64,000 bases of DNA from positions 1 to 64,000 of the forward strand of contig NZ_JAIXSL010000019.1 of NCBI RefSeq assembly GCF_027484705.1, read 5' to 3'. The position numbers and the translations under genes were made by a program. The notes under the pieces were generated by a model. The model was not told the origin of the DNA and did no database searches. It saw nothing but the letters and a program-made list of their open reading frames with translations. This DNA comes from Flavobacterium sp. GTDB taxonomy: Bacteria; Bacteroidota; Bacteroidia; Flavobacteriales; Flavobacteriaceae. Shown here one piece after another: positions 35,656 to 45,328 of the stretch; the first letter of the stretch is position 1; each line of letters starts with the position of its first letter.

Positions 35656-36225
35656 ATGAAAACATTAGCGCTTTTTGATTTCGACGGCACGCTTTACAAT
35701 AAAGACAGCTTGATTGAGTTTACCATATTTGCCAACGGAAAAGTCAGATTTTACCAAGGATTGTTGATGCTTTTTCCATCGCTTTCAGGTTTGAAACTGG
35801 GCATATTAAATAATGAAAAAGTCAAAGTAAAATTCCTTACGCATTTCTTTAAAGACGACGATGTCAAAGAATTTAAAGCACTGGCACAAAATTTCGCAAC
35901 CACAAAAATCGAAAAAGACTTAAATAAAAAAACATTTGAATATTTCTTAAAACACCTCGAATCGAACCATACCGTTTGCATCGTTTCCGCTTCGAGCGCC
36001 TACTGGATTGAGCCTTGGAGTGAAAAATATAAAGTCCCTTGCATCGGAACAGAGTTAGAAACCATAGACGGGAAAATCACCGGAAAGTTCACCACCAAAA
36101 ATTGTTATGGGCCGGAGAAAGTCAACAGGATCAAAGCTGTTTATGACTTAGAGCAATTCGATGTTATCAAAGTTTACGGCAGCGGCAAAGGCGATAGGGA
36201 AATGTTGCAACTTTCCAAAGGCTAA
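35656..36225 (+). CDS. HAD-IB family phosphatase
   Basis: The 189-residue soluble protein has HAD motif I (LALFDFDGTLY), motif II (CIVSASSAYW), and motif III/IV in GPEKVNRIKA ... VYGSGKGDREML. This places it in subfamily IB (SerB-like). Located 6 bp after the UbiA-family gene, it could dephosphorylate the polyprenyl-phospho-ribose 5-phosphate product, but that link is only from position. It is the last gene of the operon. Confidence 0.8.
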   Translation: MKTLALFDFDGTLYNKDSLIEFTIFANGKVRFYQGLLMLFPSLSGLKLGILNNEKVKVKFLTHFFKDDDVKEFKALAQNFATTKIEKDLNKKTFEYFLKHLESNHTVCIVSASSAYWIEPWSEKYKVPCIGTELETIDGKITGKFTTKNCYGPEKVNRIKAVYDLEQFDVIKVYGSGKGDREMLQLSKG

Positions 36226-36244
36226 TAAATTCACCATCAAGCAA

Positions 36245-36273
36245 TTGTTTTTAATTTTGATTCTATAATTTTG
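36245..36273 (+). promoter_or_regulatory. Promoter (-33 TTG, -7 TAATTTTG) for the helicase gene
   Basis: TTG (36245-36247) and TAATTTTG (36266-36273) are separated by 18 nt, and the -7 box is an exact TAnnTTTG match. It ends 18 nt before the ATG at 36292. The alternative TTG start at 36271 lies within the -7 box. Confidence 0.6.
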
Positions 36274-36291
36274 TCATTCAATATCAGCCAC

Positions 36292-38568
36292 ATGGAAACC
36301 ATCACAGCCGAAGCGAAGTATACCCTTCAATTCATCAACCAAACCCAACGGTCTATATTTCTGACCGGAAAAGCAGGCACCGGCAAAACTACGCTGTTGC
36401 GCGAAATCATCAAAACTACACACAAGAACACCGTTGTTGTTGCGCCTACAGGAATCGCGGCACTAAACGCTTCAGGCGTTACGATCCATTCTTTGTTCCA
36501 GTTGCCTTTCGGCGGATTTATTCCGGAGAACATCACGCCGCACTTTTCAGACGCTGTAAAATTCGAATCTAAAAGTACGCTGCTGCGGTTCCCAAGAATG
36601 AGCGGGCTCAAAAAAGCCGTGATCCGCAACATGGAATTGCTCATCATTGATGAAGTCAGTATGCTGCGCCCAGACGTACTCGATGCCATTGATTTTACGA
36701 TGCAATCGATTCGGAAAAACAAAAAATCCTTCGGCGGCGCCCAGGTTTTATTCATCGGCGATCTGATGCAATTGCCGCCCGTAATGCAAAACGAAGAGTG
36801 GAAAATCTTAAAGAAATACTACCGCGGGAAATTCTTTTTTCATTCGCATGCTGTGCAGAACAATCCGCCTTTATACATCGAACTTTCCAAAATATTCCGC
36901 CAGTCGGATGACGTGTTCATCTCGATTCTCAATAATTTACGCAACAACCAGATTACGCAGCAGGATCTTCAACATCTGAATGCGCATGTCAAGCCAGATT
37001 TCGACCTGAAAGCCAACCCAGGTTTTATCACGCTGACGACACACAATGCCAAAGCCGATGCGATCAACCAGCAATCTTTACTTGATCTGAAAGGAACGAT
37101 GGTCACTTACCAACCCGAAATTGTAGGCGATTTTCCAGAAAAAATTTATCCTGTCGAGGCTAATTTGCAGCTCAAAATCGGAGCACAGGTCATGTTTATG
37201 AAAAACGATTTGTCATTCAACAAGCAATATTTCAATGGGAAAATGGGCGTCATCGAATCGCTATCGGACGAAGAAATTTTGGTGCATTTTCCTGAAGAGA
37301 AAAAAACGATAGCCGTTGAGAAATACGAGTGGCAGAACATCCGCTATACCGTCAACGAAATGACCAAGGAAATCGAAGAAGATGTGTTGGGAACTTTCGT
37401 GCATTATCCGCTGAAACTGGCCTGGGCGATCACTGTTCACAAAAGCCAGGGTTTGACTTTCGATAAAGCCGCGGTGGATGTTTCACAGGTTTTTCTTCCC
37501 GGACAAGCTTATGTGGCGCTGTCACGACTTCGTACTTTACAGGGATTGGTACTACTTTCGCCGTTACGGATGAACGGCATCTCGAACGACGAGGAAGTCA
37601 TGGAATATGCCGCCAACAAAACCGAAGAATCCGATTTGGAAAACGCGCTCAAGCAAGAAACCAATCAATTCATTCAGCATTTTCTCAAAGATGCTTTCAA
37701 TTGGTCGGATTTGGCTCAGGAATGGCGCAACCACCAATTCAGTTACAACGAGAAATCGGAAATTTCAGAAAAATCCAAGCACGCAGTCTGGGCGAAAAAA
37801 AATGCTGAAACTATTGCGGAATTGCTCGAACCGGCCAGAAAATTCACGTTGCAATTAGACAAACTGTTTGCTGCCGAGCCTTTCGATTTCGAATTCATTT
37901 CAGAAAGAGTGCAAGCCGCATTTGATTATTTCTTTTTGCCGCTGGACAATCTCGTGCATGAAATTCTTTGGAAATTAGAAGAAATCAAACGTGTCAAAAA
38001 AGCCAAAGCCTTTTTCGAAGAACTGTTGGTTTTAGAAGAAGCGCAGACCAAAGCCGTGCTGCATTTGATGAAAACCAAAGTGTTTGTGCAAACCATCGCC
38101 AACGGAAACGAAATCACGAAAGAGAATTTATACACACCGGCGATCAAAAATTATAAAGTCAAAAAATTAGAATCGATCCAGTCGTTGTTCCAATCGCTTC
38201 ATGTGACTTTGATTGAAGATGAAGAAGACGTTGTTCGCTATAAGTCTAAAAAGGAAACCAAAACCAAAGAACCCAAAAAATCCACTTTCCTCGTGACTTA
38301 CGAATTGTGGCAGGAAAAGAACTCCATTACAGAAATCGCCAACATTCGCAAACTCACCAAGCAAACCATCTGCACGCATCTGGCCAAACTCATAGAAATT
38401 AAATCGATCAACATCGCAGACGTATTGCCACACGATAAAATCGCCGATTTAACCAAAGCTTTTGAAGGTTATGAAGAAGCGTCATTGAACCCACTCAAGG
38501 AACAATACGGCGACACGTTCAGTTGGGACGAACTCAAAATGTTTAAGGCGAGTTTGCCGGTGCGATAA
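36292..38568 (+). CDS. PIF1/RecD-like AAA helicase with C-terminal helix-turn-helix domain
   Basis: The 758-residue protein is a superfamily 1B helicase. It has Walker A GKAGTGKTT (26-34), GIAALNASGVTIHSLF, Walker B in LLIIDEVSMLR, GDLMQLPPV and a late AWAITVHKSQGLTFDKA plus YVALSRLRTLQGLVL. These are PIF1/RecD2-type motifs. The C-terminal region (about 665-758) contains STFLVTYELWQEKNSITEIA and a helix-turn-helix resembling HTH_40, otherwise found at the C-terminus of RecQ-type helicases. It is probably involved in DNA or R-loop/G4 processing. It is single and has its own promoter. Confidence 0.85.
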   Translation: METITAEAKYTLQFINQTQRSIFLTGKAGTGKTTLLREIIKTTHKNTVVVAPTGIAALNASGVTIHSLFQLPFGGFIPENITPHFSDAVKFESKSTLLRFPRMSGLKKAVIRNMELLIIDEVSMLRPDVLDAIDFTMQSIRKNKKSFGGAQVLFIGDLMQLPPVMQNEEWKILKKYYRGKFFFHSHAVQNNPPLYIELSKIFRQSDDVFISILNNLRNNQITQQDLQHLNAHVKPDFDLKANPGFITLTTHNAKADAINQQSLLDLKGTMVTYQPEIVGDFPEKIYPVEANLQLKIGAQVMFMKNDLSFNKQYFNGKMGVIESLSDEEILVHFPEEKKTIAVEKYEWQNIRYTVNEMTKEIEEDVLGTFVHYPLKLAWAITVHKSQGLTFDKAAVDVSQVFLPGQAYVALSRLRTLQGLVLLSPLRMNGISNDEEVMEYAANKTEESDLENALKQETNQFIQHFLKDAFNWSDLAQEWRNHQFSYNEKSEISEKSKHAVWAKKNAETIAELLEPARKFTLQLDKLFAAEPFDFEFISERVQAAFDYFFLPLDNLVHEILWKLEEIKRVKKAKAFFEELLVLEEAQTKAVLHLMKTKVFVQTIANGNEITKENLYTPAIKNYKVKKLESIQSLFQSLHVTLIEDEEDVVRYKSKKETKTKEPKKSTFLVTYELWQEKNSITEIANIRKLTKQTICTHLAKLIEIKSINIADVLPHDKIADLTKAFEGYEEASLNPLKEQYGDTFSWDELKMFKASLPVR

Positions 38569-38781
38569 TCCAGTTTTACATTCATTTTCAATCTTAAATA
38601 ATCCTATAAATAGGATATTGCAAGGACTTATTATTAGGCCTAGGTTTGTCACGTTTTATGAGTCCGAATGATTATTCGGTGTTGGGTTTTAATGCCTTAT
38701 CAAAACTTCCCAAGGATTCATAGCGCAAAAACAGGAGCTAGCCGAAAATCCTTTTCAGAGTAAGCGATTAACAGATTCAAA

Positions 38782-41250
38782 ATGAAAAAACAATTACTTA
38801 TTCTATTTTTCGGTTTATTCAGTTTCGTGCTTACCGCACAGAATGCGGGCGATATTGATGCGACATTCCCGATTGGAAATTCCATAAATGCCAATGGCAA
38901 CACCAGGGCTCTGGCGATTCAAAGCGATGGAAAAACCATAGCGGTGGGCAGTTTCTATGACTTTTCAGGATCGGGTTCTAACGGTATAGCGAGGCTTAAT
39001 TTAGACGGAACGCGTGATGTCACATTCAATACGGGGTCAGGGTTTAACGATGTTGCAACGTGTTTGGCGATTCAACCTGATGGAAAAATTGTTGTGGCCG
39101 GTGCTTTTACTTCATTCGATGGTACGGCAGCCAATCATATTGTTCGTTTGAATAGCAATGGTTCTGTTGACACTTCCTTCAATTCGGGCTCGGGATTTAA
39201 TAATAGTATTTATGCCATGGCTATGCAGTCTGATGGTAAAATCATTTTGGGTGGTGACTTTACGACTTACAATGGAGCATCAGCCATAAGAATCATCCGT
39301 TTAAATACCGACGGAACTGCCGACACCAATTTTAACTCAGGAACGGGATGCGATGCTACGGTACTTGCTTTGCTGCCGCAACCCGATGGTAAAATTATAC
39401 TAGGAGGTCTTTTTGTTTCCTACAACGGAACAGTGGTTAATAATATAGTAAGGATAGCAGCTGACGGCACTATCGAATTTTATGGTGCTGGATGTACAGG
39501 AGGTATTTATAGCATGGCATTTCAACCTGATGGGAAACTGGTTTTAGTAGGTAATTTTACCGTTTTTGCCGGCTTTCCTGAAAGTCATATTGTTCGCTTG
39601 AATAGTGATGCCACAATTGACACTTCCTTTGTTACCGGAAGTGCTTTTGACGGATTTGTTCGTCGCGTAGCCATTGAGCCTGATGGGAAAATTACTTTAG
39701 GAGGGAATTTCACTTCCTATAATGGCATTACTTCTAACGGAATTATTCGATTAAATGCCGATGGCTCGAATGACACTTCATTTGTTACTGGCACCGGATT
39801 TAATGCAGGAGTCTTAGCGATTGCTATTCGATTCGACGGGAAGACAGTTGTTGGCGGATTGTCTAATTTTTACAATGGTTTCGCAAATTCTGGTGTTTTG
39901 AGATTGAATGCTGATGGAACAAAAGACGTTTCATTCAACCCCGGATTATTTATTGCCAATAGTTTCGTGAATGCGGTATCGCTTCAAACGGATGGTAAAA
40001 TTTTGGTTGCAGGGGAATTCAATTCGTATTTCGGAAGCCAATCCAACAGGATTATCAGACTCAATCAAGCAGACGGATCGAAAGATGTAACTTTTAATAC
40101 AGGAACAGGCTTTAATGGCGCGCCTTATTGTATGGTAGTTCAATCAGATGGAAAAATACTCGTTGGTGGTTCTTTTTCAAGATGCAACGAAATCACATCA
40201 AATGGCATCGCGCGTTTGAATGCGGATGGATTATTGGACGTTTCATTTCAATCAGGAACTGCTTTTAACGCGGATATTTATGCGCTAGCTGTTCAATCCG
40301 ACGGCAAAATTATAGCAGGAGGCGCTTTCACCACCTACAACGGAACGGCTTCTAAAAAAATAATCCGCCTAAATACTGATGGATCAATTGATACGTCTTT
40401 TGTAGTAGGAACAGGTTTTAATAATGATGTTTGGTCTATGGTCATACAATCCGATGGAAAGGTATTAATCGGAGGCGCTTTTACGAGTTATAACGGAGTG
40501 AGTTCCACACGAATCATTCGATTGAATGCCGACGGGACAAAAGACAATTCGTTTGTCACAGGATTGGGATTCAACGCCATAATCAACAACTTACTGGTTC
40601 AACCAGACAATAAAATTGTTGTGGCAGGAAAATTCACCTTATACAACGGAGGCACGTTCAACAGGATTGCCCGTTTAAATTCGGACGGCACCACAGACAC
40701 TTCTTTCCTCACAGGCACAGCTTTCGACGCAGATGTGTTGACGCTGGCCAGACAAACCAACGGAAAAATTCTTGCCGGAGGTTCATTTACAGTTTACAAC
40801 GGAACCACTGCGAATCATATGCTTCGTTTAAACGCAGACGGAACCAACGATACTTCTTTCGTAACAGGCACAGGAAACAATGATGCCGTTCGTGCGATCG
40901 CCATACAATCGGATCGAAAAATAATTGCGGCAGGCCAGTTCTGGAGTTACAACAGCAATTTCTCAAACCGCATTGTCCGTCTCACCGGCGATTCTTTTTT
41001 AGCATCTACAGCTTTTTGGAAAATGTCATTTTCAATCTATCCGAATCCGGTTGCGGAATTGCTGCATTTGAATTTTGCCGGATTGAATACCGCAAATGCT
41101 TATGAAATGTTCGATGTCTCTGGAAAGAAAGTGGCTTCGGGAGTTTTTGATGAAAATCAAATCAATGTGAGTGCTTTGAAACAGGGTATTTATATTCTGA
41201 AGATTCAAAGCGAGAATGCTGTCTGGACGGAGAAGTTTACCAAAATGTAA
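38782..41250 (+). CDS. T9SS-exported delta-60 repeat protein
   Basis: The 822-residue secreted protein has a signal peptide (residues 1-19, ending TAQ). Fourteen delta-60-type repeats of about 51 residues follow (pattern SDGKIIxGGxFTxYNG ... IIRLNxDGTxDxSFxxGTGFN). A C-terminal T9SS sorting domain closes it (SIYPNPVAELLHLNF ... GIYILKI ... EKFTKM). Fourteen repeats would suit two seven-bladed beta-propellers. The ligand is unknown; it is probably a surface or released protein. A 213-bp leader with no evident gene precedes it. Confidence 0.88.
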   Translation: MKKQLLILFFGLFSFVLTAQNAGDIDATFPIGNSINANGNTRALAIQSDGKTIAVGSFYDFSGSGSNGIARLNLDGTRDVTFNTGSGFNDVATCLAIQPDGKIVVAGAFTSFDGTAANHIVRLNSNGSVDTSFNSGSGFNNSIYAMAMQSDGKIILGGDFTTYNGASAIRIIRLNTDGTADTNFNSGTGCDATVLALLPQPDGKIILGGLFVSYNGTVVNNIVRIAADGTIEFYGAGCTGGIYSMAFQPDGKLVLVGNFTVFAGFPESHIVRLNSDATIDTSFVTGSAFDGFVRRVAIEPDGKITLGGNFTSYNGITSNGIIRLNADGSNDTSFVTGTGFNAGVLAIAIRFDGKTVVGGLSNFYNGFANSGVLRLNADGTKDVSFNPGLFIANSFVNAVSLQTDGKILVAGEFNSYFGSQSNRIIRLNQADGSKDVTFNTGTGFNGAPYCMVVQSDGKILVGGSFSRCNEITSNGIARLNADGLLDVSFQSGTAFNADIYALAVQSDGKIIAGGAFTTYNGTASKKIIRLNTDGSIDTSFVVGTGFNNDVWSMVIQSDGKVLIGGAFTSYNGVSSTRIIRLNADGTKDNSFVTGLGFNAIINNLLVQPDNKIVVAGKFTLYNGGTFNRIARLNSDGTTDTSFLTGTAFDADVLTLARQTNGKILAGGSFTVYNGTTANHMLRLNADGTNDTSFVTGTGNNDAVRAIAIQSDRKIIAAGQFWSYNSNFSNRIVRLTGDSFLASTAFWKMSFSIYPNPVAELLHLNFAGLNTANAYEMFDVSGKKVASGVFDENQINVSALKQGIYILKIQSENAVWTEKFTKM

Positions 41251-41270
41251 TTTTTTTTAAAGAGTAAATT

Positions 41271-41300
41271 AAGCCTGACTCTCATCTGTCGGGCTTTTTT
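41271..41300 (+). terminator. Intrinsic terminator of the delta-60 gene
   Basis: AAGCCTGAC pairs with GTCGGGCTT (one mismatch/G-U) over an 8-nt loop and is followed by a T-run, just after the stop codon. Confidence 0.7.
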
Positions 41301-41318
41301 ATTTTCACCAAATTAAAT

Positions 41319-42095
41319 TTATACCCAACCTTCGCGAATCGCTTTGGCAATCATTTGCGCAATACTTTTTGAGGCTGTTTTTTGCAGCAATTTTTTGCGG
41401 TAGGTTTCAATCGTGAGCAATGTCAAGCCTAACGTCAATGCAATTTCTTTACTGACTTTGCCTTCAATCAGCAGGTTGATGATTTGTTTTTCGCGTTTCG
41501 ACAGGAAAGAAGAAACCACGAATTTTTGCGCTACATCAACATTGATGTAAGAAGGTTCTCCGTCAATCCCTATGATGGAAAGCAAAGGTTTCCCCGCTGT
41601 TTTTATATGGGAAATATCGGTGTGGACACACAATGATTTTAATAAGCTGCCATCCTGATCATGTTCCAGAACAATCACTTGTTGCAGGATGCGAATATAA
41701 TCGCCATTGCTTTTTTGGATTCTGTAATCGTATCTCGATTTGTAACGGGTCACCTTTTCAGCGGGCAATGTTTTAAAAAAGTCAGACATAGCTTGTTCAA
41801 AATTCATAAAATAAGGCAAATCTTCCGGATGAATTTTTTCTAGAAGAACCCCAATGGTTAAATCGCCTGGTTTTATTCCGATAACTTCTTCCGCTGTAGG
41901 ACTCACATAAATAAATTCACCGTCATAAACGTCTAGAATGATGTAATAAAATTCACCAACATGAAAAACATTGAGTAGTTTTTTATGAACGTCTAAATCA
42001 AACGCTAAAACCTTTTTTGATTTATTTTCGGTAGAAATCACTTTCCAAATATTCTGAACTTCAGTAATAGCAGACAACGAGGTCTTTTTAGACAT
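41319..42095 (-). CDS. PAS-domain LuxR-type transcriptional regulator
   Basis: The 258-residue protein has a PAS/PAC sensor region (about 45-165: YIILDVYDGEFIYVSPTAEEVIG ... DYIRILQQVIV ... VHTDISHIK). The C-terminal LuxR/GerE helix-turn-helix is at about 195-258 (FLSKREKQIINLLIEGKVSKEIA ... LTIETYRKKLLQK). It has no receiver domain or membrane segment, so it may sense a small ligand or redox state. It stands alone with a 162-bp upstream gap, and no partner kinase is nearby. Confidence 0.88.
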   Translation of the reverse strand: MSKKTSLSAITEVQNIWKVISTENKSKKVLAFDLDVHKKLLNVFHVGEFYYIILDVYDGEFIYVSPTAEEVIGIKPGDLTIGVLLEKIHPEDLPYFMNFEQAMSDFFKTLPAEKVTRYKSRYDYRIQKSNGDYIRILQQVIVLEHDQDGSLLKSLCVHTDISHIKTAGKPLLSIIGIDGEPSYINVDVAQKFVVSSFLSKREKQIINLLIEGKVSKEIALTLGLTLLTIETYRKKLLQKTASKSIAQMIAKAIREGWV

Positions 42096-42257
42096 TTAGT
42101 TTGTTGTTTAATTTGATTTAAAACAAGCTGTAAATATCTTCAAGGAATGAAAAGCAATGAAAAATTTAAAGAGGGAATTAAATGCTAAATAATGAATTAA
42201 ATATACACTATTAACAAGGATTTAGAGACAAACAACTGTTAAATTAATTAGCGAACA

Positions 42258-42641
42258 CTAACTCAGCCAATAAACGACCATCACAGCCGGAATAAAATAA
42301 ATCACGATCGTTCTGGCGCCATCGTAATCTTTCGCCAAACGTTGGCCGAACAGCAACATAATCAGAGTGATACATGAGAAAATACCGCCATACAAACCGA
42401 AAACCCTACCGTTATTGACCATCAGCTCAATGCCGCCGACCACACACAAAACACCTGAAATCAATTCCAAAATCAAAACATGGAATAATGCCAACGGAAC
42501 ATGGTTCTTCAAACGGGTTTTCGCAAAATGTTCTTTAAGCCAGGACACGTTGCCTTTCCAATCCATGACTTTGTCGTAACCCGACTGGAGGAACGTGACG
42601 GCAAGAAAAGCCAGAATCAGGATTGAAGCGATATTGAACAT
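42258..42641 (-). CDS. DoxX-family small membrane protein
   Basis: The 127-residue protein has four hydrophobic segments (IASILILAFLAVTFLQSGYDK, then VPLALFHVLILELISGVLCVVGG and two more). It matches the DoxX/DoxD-like group of quinone-related or unknown membrane proteins. It lies 4 bp downstream of holB on the same strand, so it is translated from the holB message, but no functional link is evident. Confidence 0.7.
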   Translation of the reverse strand: MFNIASILILAFLAVTFLQSGYDKVMDWKGNVSWLKEHFAKTRLKNHVPLALFHVLILELISGVLCVVGGIELMVNNGRVFGLYGGIFSCITLIMLLFGQRLAKDYDGARTIVIYFIPAVMVVYWLS

Positions 42642-42645
42642 AAGT

Positions 42646-43794
42646 TTATTTTTTATGAATGAGACGCGTGAGTTTGATCGACAAATCGGTTAAGATGATT
42701 TTCGCGTTACCGTTGCGCTCGATATGATACATCGCATCGGAAAGTTCCTTGAAAATCTCACTGATATTATTGCCATTGACGAATGGTGCGAAATTCTCTA
42801 GTTTAAATTTTTCAATTTTAGGCTCCATATACACCAGACTTGTCGCCTGATAATTGAGTAATAAAGCCTGTCTGAACAGATCGATGCAATAGCTGAGGAA
42901 TTTCTTTTGGGTTTCACGGCCCAAGCCTGCAATTTGTTCGCTCCATGAAATCAAATCCTGAATCGCAGCGGCATTTCCTTTGGCGCGGAAAGCGGCGCGT
43001 ACCCAATCGACGAACCATTTTTCAAAAACAACATCTTCGCCAGTTTCTTGCAAAAGTTGTATGGCTTTGTTGAAATTGCCCTGCGACTGGTGCGCCAATC
43101 TCGTAGCGGTTCTCGGATCAACCTGGTGACGCGAAATTAAAGCTTCCGCAATGATTTTTTCAGGCAAGGCGTTGAACTGCAAAACCTGACAACGCGAAAG
43201 AATGGTTTGGATAATGTCTTCTTCGTTTTCAGCAATCAGGATGAAAAGGGTTTTGTCGGATGGTTCTTCAAGCAATTTCAGCAGTTTGTTTGATGCGGCG
43301 ATATTCATTTTTTCGGCCATCCAGATGATCATAATCTTATAACCGCCTTCGTAAGATTTCAGTGCTAGAGATTTCAAGATTTCCTGCGCATCTTCCACAC
43401 GGATTTCGCCCTGTTTGTTCTGAACGCCTAAAAGTTGGTACCAATCGAAGAGGCTTCCATAAGGATTTTCCGCCAGAAACGAACGCCAGTCTGCAATGAA
43501 ATCAAGGCTTTTGGGTTTGGTCTTGACATCTTCAGTAGTCACGGTCGGATAAATAAAATGCAGATCCGGATGAGAAAAAGACTGGAATTTCAGATTACAC
43601 GAGTCATTTCCGCCGGAATTTTCATTTCCGGTATTGTGACATAAAATGAATTGCGCATAAGCCACTGCCATTGCGAGCGTGCCACTGCCTTCCGGCCCGA
43701 CAAACAACTGCGCATGCGGAATTCTCCCCGAAAACGCACTCGTCGTCAGATGGTTTTTGATGTAATCCTGTCCTAAAATTTCTGAAAATAGCAT
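42646..43794 (-). CDS. holB: DNA polymerase III delta' subunit
   Basis: This is a subunit of the clamp loader that places the sliding clamp on DNA. The 382-residue protein begins MLFSEILGQDYIKNHL, followed by IPHAQLFVGPEGSGTLAMA. The Walker A lysine is missing, as expected for the non-ATPase delta' subunit. It continues with SHPDLHFIYPT, KIMIIWMAEKMNIAASNKLLKLLEEP and the SRC motif (ILSRCQVLQF). ATG 43794 was preferred to one at 43827. A TATATTTG element ends just 3 nt before this ATG, which may mean a leaderless message. Confidence 0.9.
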   Translation of the reverse strand: MLFSEILGQDYIKNHLTTSAFSGRIPHAQLFVGPEGSGTLAMAVAYAQFILCHNTGNENSGGNDSCNLKFQSFSHPDLHFIYPTVTTEDVKTKPKSLDFIADWRSFLAENPYGSLFDWYQLLGVQNKQGEIRVEDAQEILKSLALKSYEGGYKIMIIWMAEKMNIAASNKLLKLLEEPSDKTLFILIAENEEDIIQTILSRCQVLQFNALPEKIIAEALISRHQVDPRTATRLAHQSQGNFNKAIQLLQETGEDVVFEKWFVDWVRAAFRAKGNAAAIQDLISWSEQIAGLGRETQKKFLSYCIDLFRQALLLNYQATSLVYMEPKIEKFKLENFAPFVNGNNISEIFKELSDAMYHIERNGNAKIILTDLSIKLTRLIHKK

Positions 43795-43797
43795 GAG

Positions 43798-43805
43798 CAA
43801 ATATA
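43798..43805 (-). promoter_or_regulatory. -7 element immediately before holB
   Basis: TATATTTG on the minus strand is an exact TAnnTTTG match separated from the holB ATG by only CTC. If used, transcription would start at or very near the start codon. Confidence 0.4.
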
Positions 43806-43883
43806 ACGGAAAGTTGTCAAGAGCCAAAGTTTATTACAGACAGTATCGGTTTGTTGCGGTTTTTTCTCCAAAAGTTTTAAATC

Positions 43884-43891
43884 GTATATTT
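43884..43891 (+). promoter_or_regulatory. -7 promoter element for pgk
   Basis: TATATTTG matches TAnnTTTG exactly, 26 nt before the pgk ATG. Confidence 0.5.
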
Positions 43892-43917
43892 GTGCCATAT
43901 TTTTAAAACCAAAAATT

Positions 43918-45117
43918 ATGAAAACGCTGGCTGACTTCCATTTCAAAAATAAAAAAGCTTTAATCCGCGTAGATTTCAACGTGCCTTTAGATGAAAATTT
44001 TAACGTGACGGATGCCACGAGAATCGAAGCTGCCAAACCAACGATTGATAAAATTCTAGCCGATGGTGGAAGTGTCATCCTGATGTCGCATCTCGGCAGA
44101 CCCAAAGGCGTTGAAGCCAAATATTCTTTGAAGCATATCGTCAAAAAAGCGTCTGAAGTTTTAGGCGTTGAGGTCAAATTCGCTGAAGATTGCATCGGTG
44201 ATGTTGCTAAAAAAGCGGCAGCCGATTTAAAACCAGGTGAAGTTTTGTTGTTAGAAAATCTGCGTTTTCATTCCGAAGAAGAAGCCGGAGATGTAGCGTT
44301 TTCAAAAGAGCTTGCTTCTTTAGGCGACATTTATGTGAACGATGCATTTGGTACGGCGCACAGAGCACATGCGTCCACCACAATTATTGCGCAATTTTTC
44401 CCGAATGAAAAATGCTTCGGAATGTTATTGGCCAAAGAAATTGAAAGCCTCAACAAAGTTTTGAAAAACAGCGAAAAACCAGTAACAGCTGTTTTGGGCG
44501 GTTCAAAAGTGTCTTCTAAAATTACCGTCATTGAAAATATTTTGGATAAAGTTGATCATATGATTATCGGCGGCGGCATGACGTTCACTTTCGTGAAAGC
44601 GCTCGGCGGCAAAATCGGAGATTCCATCTGTGAAGATGATAAACAAGAACTCGCGTTGGAAATTTTGAGATTGGCCAAAGAGAAAGGCGTTCAGATTCAT
44701 ATTCCTGTGGATGTTGTGGCAGCTGATGCTTTTTCAAATGATGCCCACACGCAAATCGTAGATGTCAATGCAATTCCTGACGGATGGCAAGGTTTGGATG
44801 CAGGTCCAAAATCGTTAGAGAATTTCAAAAAAGTAATCCTTGAATCAAAAACCATTTTGTGGAACGGACCGTTGGGTGTTTTTGAAATGCCAAAATTTGC
44901 CCACGGAACCATCGAACTAGGGAATTATATTGCGGAAGCTACCTCAAAAGGGGCGTTTTCGTTAGTTGGCGGTGGCGATTCGGTTTCAGCAGTAAAGCAA
45001 TTCGGACTTGAACCTAAGATGAGTTACGTATCAACCGGCGGTGGTGCCATGCTCGAAATGCTCGAAGGAAGAACGCTTCCGGGGATCGCGGCAATCCTCG
45101 ATGAAAATCACAATTAA
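43918..45117 (+). CDS. pgk: Phosphoglycerate kinase
   Basis: This glycolytic enzyme transfers phosphate from 1,3-bisphosphoglycerate to ADP. The 399-residue protein has the PGK signature [11 protein letters not shown], the substrate-binding [30 protein letters not shown] and the nucleotide-binding WNGPLGVFE and GGGDSVSAV. Its length is typical. It is transcribed alone and is divergent from holB. Confidence 0.96.
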   Translation: MKTLADFHFKNKKALIRVDFNVPLDENFNVTDATRIEAAKPTIDKILADGGSVILMSHLGRPKGVEAKYSLKHIVKKASEVLGVEVKFAEDCIGDVAKKAAADLKPGEVLLLENLRFHSEEEAGDVAFSKELASLGDIYVNDAFGTAHRAHASTTIIAQFFPNEKCFGMLLAKEIESLNKVLKNSEKPVTAVLGGSKVSSKITVIENILDKVDHMIIGGGMTFTFVKALGGKIGDSICEDDKQELALEILRLAKEKGVQIHIPVDVVAADAFSNDAHTQIVDVNAIPDGWQGLDAGPKSLENFKKVILESKTILWNGPLGVFEMPKFAHGTIELGNYIAEATSKGAFSLVGGGDSVSAVKQFGLEPKMSYVSTGGGAMLEMLEGRTLPGIAAILDENHN

Positions 45118-45174
45118 CACGACGAAAAACGAGAAAATACAATATTTAGCACAATTTTAAGTTATAAGATTAGA

Positions 45175-45202
45175 TATCTTTGTTATAAGATTCTTATTTT
45201 TG
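45175..45202 (+). promoter_or_regulatory. Two -7 promoter elements upstream of the lytic transglycosylase
   Basis: TATCTTTG (45175-45182) and TATTTTTG (45195-45202) both match TAnnTTTG exactly. They lie 126-154 nt before the ATG, giving a fairly long leader in which no gene was seen. Confidence 0.4.
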
Positions 45203-45328
45203 CCGCGTGCAATGATTTGAAAAATAGCCAGTTGGAATTATTGATTCTTTCGGGATTTCATTTTAACTGCCTAATCCATAAGACTAAACAACAAGTTTTC
45301 TACCTACGGAAAGCGAAAAATATTACAT

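Noticed and set aside
35656..36225. C-terminal truncation or frameshift of the HAD protein
   Set aside because: It ends soon after GSGKGDREML, which looked short at first, but all HAD motifs are present and the tail is variable in this subfamily.
38860..41010. CRISPR-like or tandem DNA repeat
   Set aside because: The periodicity is about 153 bp and protein-level (delta-60 repeats); there are no identical short repeats with spacers.
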